Origin: Macrostomum hystrix
Taxonomy: Eukaryota > Platyhelminthes > Macrostomidae
Direction of reading: 5' to 3'
Length of the DNA stretch: 64,000 bases
Assembly: GCA_950097015.1 (NCBI GenBank)
Contig: CATNEN010000029.1
Coordinates: 6,405,501 to 6,469,500 of the forward strand
Shown: positions 58,201 to 64,000 of the stretch, piece by piece
Layout: the number at the start of each line of letters is the position of its first letter
Numbering within the stretch: position 1 is the stretch's first letter
Made by a program: the position numbers and the translations under genes
The notes under the pieces: model-generated
Told to the model about the DNA's origin: nothing
Databases searched by the model: none
Seen by the model: the letters and a program-made list of their open reading frames with translations, nothing else

Positions 58201-60249
58201 GATAATGGGAATCGGGGATAGCATTATAGGAATCGAAGATAGGATTATGGGAATCGGATATAGGATTACGGGAATCGAGGCAAGGATTACGGGAATCGCA
58301 GATAGAATTATGGGTATCGAAGACAGGTTAGTGGCAGTCGGAATGAGAGTTCAGAAGGAGCACGCACAGACTCGGAGGCCCTGGCCAGCTGTTCCTCAGC
58401 TTTGAGTCGATTGCCTGAGCAGTATCGCAGTTCGGTCTCGTAGCACAGGCGCAGCAGGTGCAACAGCTCAGCCGAGGCGGGCGGCCCCGCGCCGCTTCTC
58501 CTAACACTTCTGCCGGCGCCACCATTGCCACCGCCGTCGCCAGAGGAGTCGCTAGACGGACCCGAAGAGGAGGCGGCCTGCTCTAGCAGTGCGCGCACGT
58601 GGACCAGCTCCTGTTCGGCCAGGGCCAGCTGGGTAGCCGCATCGCCGTCTTCAACGCTACGCCGACGCTCGTTAGAGAGGCGCCAGGCCCGGTCCTGCGG
58701 AGGGATGGACATGAAATGTTAGGGAGAAGGAGTGAAGGAATTAAGGGGCAGTCTGACCTTCAGTCTAGCAATTTCTCGCTTGTAGGCCTCCTCCAATCGC
58801 AGCTTCTCCTCGGCCGCTTTAGCGCTCTGCTGCTCAGCGCTGGCCAGCCTGAGATTCGGCATTAGTGTTAAAGACAGTTGTTTATTGAGAACGTGAAATA
58901 ACGACGTCCTACCCCTACTGTCATCTGATTGGCTAGAGCTTCCAACCCTTAAATTGGCTAGTGCTTCCATATCCTCTAATGGGTTAGAGATTCTAACGCT
59001 CTAATTGGCTAGTGCTTCCAACCCTCGAATTGGCTAGTGCTTCCCTACCCCCTCATGGGTTAGAGATTCTAACGCTCTAATTGGCTAGTGCTTACAACCC
59101 TCGAATTGGCTAGTGCTTCCCTACCCTCTCATTGGTTAGAGATTCTAATCCTCTAAGTGGCTGGAGCTTCCCTACCCTATCGAAATTCGAACACTATAAG
59201 TGGCTAGATCTTCCAACCCTCTGATTGGCTAAAGCTTCCCTACTCTCTGATTGGCTAGATATTCTAAACACTCTTATTGGCTTTAGTTGCTAGAGAATCA
59301 GGCTTCACTTCTCCTGTAGGTCGGCAAGCGATTTCTCCGCGTGCACGAGGTAGCTGGACCGACCGGCAAACACGCGCCGGTGGTCCTCGAAGAATTTCTT
59401 CTGCACACAGACCAGCCAAATGCCGCCAAGTCCGAGGAAGCCCAGAGTGGCTAGGAACAGGTGCTGCACCGATGTGGTCGGCCCTTGTGAAGCAGGTGGC
59501 AGCCAATCAGAATTCAATCAGAGAATTCAATGCCAAAAATATGTGTGTTTTTGGAATATCACCTGCATAAACACAAGAATATCACCTGATTAATACAACA
59601 AAAGCTGTATTAATCACTGCAATTCACTAAGTGCCGAGTCCCACAAAGAGCACAAGCATGGCAGAGGCTGCGGCTCACTTAGGTTTGGGCCGAACAGTAG
59701 CAACTCCGTAGCCCGTGCGGCCAGGCGCCGCCGCTCAGCCGAATTTAGGCCGACCAGCAGCGGCGCCGTCGCCGGTGCATCCGGCTCAGTCAGCAGCGGC
59801 AGCAGGAGTCCGGAGACGCCCCGGCTGATTGGCAGTCGCCGACGCCGGGCAGTCGATGGCGCAAGGAGGTGCGGCTCCGCCCAGCGGCCCACCTGCTCCG
59901 GAGTCCAGGCGGCTGCGATAGATCCGCGCCAGGAGCGCCAGAGCCGCCCGGCGCCGTCCGGATCGCCGATGAGTCGCCGAACGGGGTCGGGCAGGCCGGG
60001 TGGTCGGCGGGCACAGGCGGCCCGGAGAAGGTCCTCGTCCGACCAGGCCGACCGGACGTCCTCCAGCTGAGCGTGGAGGCGTGCCACCGCTTCTCTGGCT
60101 GAGCCAATCTGCTGAAGGCTCTCGTTATTGGCGGCATTCGCTGCCGCCACTCGAAGTGGCAGATTTCGCTCCTCAACTAGATTCGGCTTTTCCGCTAGAA
60201 GCGGCACCACCACCAGCAGCAGCAGCAGCAGCAGATTGGAAATATGCAT
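54708..60249 (-). CDS. STIM: STIM, ER calcium sensor / store-operated entry activator (10 exons, 740 aa)
   Basis: Single-pass ER protein that opens Orai channels when stores empty (family knowledge). Exons: 60249-59679, 59483-59309, 58848-58758, 58694-58368, 57485-57379, 57306-57179, 56679-56599, 56040-55855, 55371-55203, 55095-54708; all phases fit and the sum is 2223 bp. Residues 1-19 are a signal peptide. The hidden EF/SAM part is seen from LWRSWRGSIAAAWT (103-116) to the signature LLLFGP (183-188). Exon 2 has the membrane helix and EKSLADLQEK. Exons 3-6 form the cytosolic coiled coils and SOAR region (LRLCYETELRY, QYTVLGIF, RIQRWSRVEELMGFEII). The C terminus is basic (GRKRRSVKLLKYF). The canonical calcium-binding EF loop is not recognisable. 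A Gly/Ser-rich insert and a polyglutamine run are lineage-specific. Exons 7-10 are less certain. Confidence 0.85.
55450..55705 (+). mobile_element. SINE family 2 in intron 8 of the STIM gene
   Basis: Plus-strand, diverged copy: B-box-like GAGCTCGAATCCG near 55513, CATTGAGGGTCAACCCACAA, then CTGCCTCCTCGCAGGCTCCG and GTAGCCCTCC. Head partly degraded. Confidence 0.7.
56165..56492. repeat. 21-bp minisatellite in intron 7 of STIM
   Basis: About 15 units of GATACGGAAAATCGATAATC plus one base, diverging to both sides. Open frames on both strands are repeat artefacts. Confidence 0.92.
56800..57080. repeat. 17-18-bp minisatellite in intron 6 of STIM
   Basis: Degenerate units of AAAATCCTAAATTTCAT, about 16 copies. 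Confidence 0.88.
57500..58335. repeat. 21-bp minisatellite in intron 4 of STIM
   Basis: About 38 units of GGAATCGAAGATAGGATTAT plus one base; the part before 57730 uses the variant GATAATATGTCA. It fills almost the whole intron between exons 4 and 5. Confidence 0.94.
58920..59290. repeat. degenerate repeats in intron 2 of STIM
   Basis: About 13 irregular units around ATTGGCTAGTGCTTCC and CCCTCTAATTGG or GAGATTCTAA, spaced 25-30 bp. Confidence 0.85.
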
Positions 60250-60304
60250 TGCGCAGATATTCAAGCTAGGAGAGAATTTTAATTACATTGAATATTAATT
60301 GCTG

Positions 60305-60670
60305 CATGACGCAAGCTGTTGGGCCATACTCTCGTACGATTCTAGCTGTTGGGCCATACTCTCGTACGATTCTAGCTGTTGGGCCATACTCTCGTACGAT
60401 TCTAGCTGTTGGGCCATACTCTCGTACGATTCTAGCTGATGGGCCATACTCTCGTACGATTCTAGCTGTTGGGCCATACTCTCGTACGATTCTAGCTGTT
60501 GGGCCATACTCTCGTACGATTCTAGATGATGGGCCATACTCTCGTACGATTCTAGCTGTTGGGCCATACTCTCGTACGATTCTAGCTGTTGGGCCATACT
60601 CTCGTACGATTCTAGCTGATGGGTCATACTCTCGTACGATTCTAGCTGATGGGCCATACTCTCGTACGAT
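60305..60670. repeat. 30-bp minisatellite upstream of STIM
   Basis: Twelve units of AGCTGTTGGGCCATACTCTC followed by GTACGATTCT, nearly perfect, starting about 55 bp upstream of the STIM start codon. Confidence 0.95.
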
Positions 60671-60985
60671 TCTAGCTGTTGGGTCCTGCTGCGATTCTAG
60701 CTGTTGGGTCCTGCTGCGATTCTAGCTGTTGGGTCCTGCTGCGATTCTAGCTGTTGGGTCCTGCTGCGATTCTAGCTGTTGGGTCCTGCTGCGATTCTAG
60801 CTGTTGGGTCCTGCTGCGATTCTAGCTGTTGGGTCCTGCTGCGATTCTAGCTGTTGGATCTTGCTACGATTCTAGCTGTTGGGTCCTGCTGCGATTCTAG
60901 CTGTTGGGTCCTGCTGCGATTCTAGCTGTTGGGTCCTGCTGCGATTCTAGCTGTTGGATCTTGCTACGATTCTCTCTGTTCTGGC
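60671..60985. repeat. 25-bp minisatellite adjoining the 30-bp array
   Basis: About 12 units of AGCTGTTGGGTCCTGCTGCG followed by ATTCT. It shares the halves AGCTGTTGGG and CGATTCT with the neighbouring 30-bp unit. Confidence 0.95.
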
Positions 60986-61769
60986 TTTTCGGGCCTGGTT
61001 CGATTTAAACGCGGCTTCTACTGAGAATAAAGCTGGTGATTTTTTCAATCAATAAATACATGCTTAGCGGCGAATCAGCAATAAAAATACGTGTAGTAGT
61101 TTACCTGTGACTCGGAGACAAATAACTTGAATAAAAATCAGAAGCTATATGCAAATAATTAGTCGTCTAAAGATGCTACATTGAACAGGCTTGCACTTGT
61201 AGCAGTCAACAGACGTAGCATAGAAATCAATTATTTTTTGGCGGCAATCATTCCCTCCATGTTTCACCGATCGATCAAATCAATATAAAGAATCAGTTGG
61301 CAATTAACAGCTACAATTTAATAGAATCTGCATTATTTCTTAATGGTGACTGCAGTTGGTTACTAGGATTTGACATTTTCAACAGTCACAGTTGACAGCT
61401 AACGGCCGTCTACCGCGGTCTGTTCGTACCTGAGCTGAGAATCTGCCACTAACATGACCAGAGATAACTAAAAAATAAATATGACAAACTCGATTGATTT
61501 TTAATCAAAAGTATTAATGAAATACGTCGCGCAAGGTTAAGATTACCAATGCAAAAATGCATTGCGCAATGAATAGCGACCTCTTTCTTGATTTATTCAT
61601 TGATTTAACAATGCGCCTCAATAGCTTAGAATCCATACAATAAAATGCATGCACAATGTATGACTTTCTTTAGGAAAAAATATATCAGCTCAACTTCAGA
61701 ACAATACAAACTAGATTATAGCGATGCTAATCCTGATAGCAAACTGGTGCCTACACTTCTGTCTGTCAC
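60986..61769. other. intergenic DNA between two minisatellites
   Basis: AT-rich, nothing recognised. Confidence 0.4.
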
Positions 61770-62725
61770 CAAATATTTGGGTAGGACAGGTAATGTGTCA
61801 CCGAATATTTGGGTAGGACAGGTAATGTGTCACCGAATATTTGGGTAGGACAGGTAATGCGTCACTAATTGATTGGGGAGGATAGGTAATGTGTCACTAA
61901 TTGATTGGGTAGGACAGGTAATGTGTCACTAATTGATTGGGTAGGACAGGTAATGTGTCACTAATTGATTGGGTAGGATAGGTAATGTGTCACTAATTGA
62001 TTGGGTAGGACAGGTAATGTGTCACTAATTGATTGGGTAGGACAGGTAATGTGTCACTAATTGATTGGGTAGGACAGGTAATGTGTCACTAATTGATTGG
62101 GTAGGACAGGTAATGTGTCACTAATTGATTGGGTAGGACAGGTAATGTTTCACTAATTGATTGGGTAGGATAGCTAATGTGTCACTAATTGATTGGGGAG
62201 GACAGCTAATGTGTCACTAATTGATTGGTAGGACAGGTAATGTGTCACTAATTGATTGGGTAGGATAGCTAATGTGTCACTAATTGATTGGTAGGACAGG
62301 TAATGTGTCACTAATTGATTGGGTAGGACAGGTAATGTGTCACTAATTGATTGGGTAGGATAGGTAATGTGTCACTAATTGATTGGGTAGGACAGGTAAT
62401 GTTTCACTAATTGATTGGGTAGGATAGCTAATGTGTCACTAATTGATTGGGGAGGACAGCTAATGTGTCACTAATTGATTGGTAGGACAGGTAATGTGTC
62501 ACTAATTGATTGGGTAGGATAGCTAATGTGTCACTAATTGATTGGTAGGACAGGTAATGTGTCACTAATTGATTGGGTAGGACAGGTAATGTGTCACTAA
62601 TTGATTGGGTAGGACAGGTAATGTGTCACTAATTGATTGGGTAGGACAGGTAATGTGTCACTAATTGATTGGGTAGGACAGGTAATGTGTCACTAATTGA
62701 TTGGGTAGGACAGGTAATATGCCAC
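61770..62725. repeat. 32-bp minisatellite between STIM and the MPHOSPH6-like gene
   Basis: About 30 units of GGGTAGGACAGGTAATGTGT followed by CACTAATTGATT. A multi-unit block with GGGGAGGACAGC and the 1-base-shorter GGTAGGACAGG recurs (about 62190-62300 and 62450-62550). Confidence 0.95.
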
Positions 62726-62847
62726 TGAATGATTGGGGAAGGTAGGTTATGTCCCAGTGAAGGACAGGGAAGCCACAGCTATACAAACACTGAATTGAAT
62801 TACCCTGCAATTCTGCGGTTAGAGAACAGAATCTATATAATATTTGG

Positions 62848-63738
62848 TCAGTTATCATCTAATTCAGCCTTTCGCTTCCTGCTCTGCGGCAGTAGTGTGC
62901 TCGGATGCGGAAGAACTGCTCGGCCCGCTTTATTTTTTTGCTTTTTCGTCACCTTCTGCTGCTGCTGGTCATACTCTAGACTATCATTAATGTGATTTTG
63001 TTTCTTGCGCTTCTTCTGTTGCTGCTGCTGTTGCTGACCGCGCTGCCAAGCATCGTCATCCCTGTTCTTTTTCTTGTTCTTCTTATACGGTTGCTGCTGC
63101 TCTTCTAGCTGCTGCTGCTGCCATTTCTTCTTCAGTTTTCTCATCCGCTTTCGCTGCTGCATCATTTGTCGATTGGCCTCGTCGTCTTCGTCATGGCCGG
63201 CGTCCTGACCAGGCTGCAGTTCGCCCTCTTCGGGCGACTCCTCGGCAGCGGCTGCAGCGGCAGAATTCTCCTCTACTTGCAGTCGCCGCCTTCGATCGCG
63301 CTTAGTCTCAAAGCCTCTGCGAATGCTGGAAGCAAAGCCGGCCGCAGACGAATTGTTCTGCCTCTGCAGCTGCATCTGCTCGGCGCTGACTGTGGCATTG
63401 GCTTCAGCTTCCAGCTCGGCGGCGGCGGCTCCAGTTCCAGCAGCCGCCGAGCACATCAACCGTTCAACAGTCGGATTGAAGCCGCCGAAGGAGACCCGAC
63501 CCCAGGAGGCCGGCAGCAGTGCTGGTCCGTCCAGAGCGCCGCAGGGTAAATAATCCGGCTGGGTCTGTACCCCGGACAGCGGCGGCGGCTTTGGGAGGCC
63601 GGCGAGCAGCTCGGCACTATAGCGCCATTCCTCCGAGGTGATGACGCGGTCAGCCAGGCTCTGCTGCTTCTCAACCTCCAAGGCGCTGCGCTGCATGAAC
63701 TTCATGCGCAGCAGATTCTTTGAGAGGCCGCGCTTCAT
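62848..63738 (-). CDS. MPHOSPH6: MPHOSPH6/MPP6-like nuclear exosome cofactor, 296 aa
   Basis: Single-exon gene. The family helps the nuclear exosome and the Mtr4 helicase process 5.8S rRNA (family knowledge). Residues 5-17 are the hallmark LSKNLLRMKFMQR. ITSEEW follows at about 33-38, and SWGRVSFGGFNPTVERLM at 78-95 matches the second conserved block. The vertebrate protein is about 160 residues; here the rest is a long low-complexity tail rich in Ala, Glu, Gln and Lys with several basic runs (KKNKKKNRDDD, KKRKK) that could direct it to the nucleus or bind RNA. Start: the only ATG before the conserved block. Identity is well supported by the two motifs. Confidence 0.87.
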   Translation of the reverse strand: MKRGLSKNLLRMKFMQRSALEVEKQQSLADRVITSEEWRYSAELLAGLPKPPPLSGVQTQPDYLPCGALDGPALLPASWGRVSFGGFNPTVERLMCSAAAGTGAAAAELEAEANATVSAEQMQLQRQNNSSAAGFASSIRRGFETKRDRRRRLQVEENSAAAAAAEESPEEGELQPGQDAGHDEDDEANRQMMQQRKRMRKLKKKWQQQQLEEQQQPYKKNKKKNRDDDAWQRGQQQQQQQKKRKKQNHINDSLEYDQQQQKVTKKQKNKAGRAVLPHPSTLLPQSRKRKAELDDN

Positions 63739-63861
63739 TTTGATTTGTGACTGTCTGCGAAGGGAACAGTGGGCAGAGCTGCACTTTATGAATCACAGCA
63801 TCGCATTCAGGAATAGTGAACTGATCAACAAATGCTGCCTGTTACACTATAATAGAATCCC

Positions 63862-64000
63862 AATTTGATCTAACAATCCCAATTTGATCTAAGAATCCCA
63901 ATTTGATCTAAGAATCCCGATTTGATCTAAGAATCCCAATTTGATCGAAGAATCCCGATTTGATCTAACAATCCCGATTTGATCTAAGAATCCTAAAATG
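63862..64000. repeat. 19-bp minisatellite at the window end
   Basis: Seven units of ATCCCAATTTGATCTAAGA, alternating CCAAT and CCGAT, running off the window. It starts about 125 bp upstream of the MPHOSPH6-like start codon. Confidence 0.92.

Noticed and set aside
57418-58224. 268-codon minus frame (IPIILSS repeats)
   Set aside because: It runs from STIM exon 5 into the intron 4 minisatellite; only the exon part is coding.
62729-62995. 88-codon plus frame at the 3' end of the MPHOSPH6-like gene
   Set aside because: Overlaps the real minus-strand frame and is hydrophobic by complementarity to Lys/Gln codons.

Overview
The window is a stretch of animal nuclear genome. It has multi-exon genes with GT-AG introns, tRNA-headed SINEs, a long-terminal-repeat retrotransposon, a non-LTR fragment and nearly twenty different minisatellite arrays. 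The gene families are metazoan: a class C GPCR of the GABA-B type, ETS factors, STIM and an MPHOSPH6-like exosome cofactor. The repeat load and short introns would fit an invertebrate such as a free-living flatworm (for example Macrostomum), but nothing here proves the species.

The left 39 kb is a head-to-tail array of three GABA-B-like receptor genes on the minus strand. Copy A (2544-9340) and copy C (30801-38633) each have 13 coding exons of identical lengths and encode 741 residues: signal peptide, Venus-flytrap domain, seven membrane helices and a short tail with no coiled coil. Copy B (12259-27020) lies between them and is a pseudogene, with nonsense codons, a frameshift and missing exons. 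A 10.2-kb LTR retrotransposon with apparently identical 2343-bp LTRs and a 4-bp target duplication sits in its intron 11. The element carries gag and protease, probably joined by -1 frameshifting, but no recognisable reverse transcriptase or integrase. Exons 3, 6, 9 and 12 are nearly identical between copies while the exons between them have diverged, which points to gene conversion.

The middle (39.1-49.4 kb) holds a 31-bp satellite block and a convergent pair of polyglutamine ETS-factor genes: a four-exon plus-strand gene (42741-45404, 710 aa) and a four-exon minus-strand gene (46764-49402, 314 aa).

The right part holds a 3.4-kb array of 25-bp repeats, then a ten-exon minus-strand STIM gene (54708-60249, 740 aa) whose luminal EF-hand loop looks degenerate, then a single-exon minus-strand MPHOSPH6/MPP6-like gene (62848-63738).

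The gene groups show no obvious joint pathway, although GABA-B signalling and STIM-controlled calcium entry are both membrane-signalling functions. All exon models come from reading splice sites and matching reading phases by eye; no alignment or transcript evidence was available.
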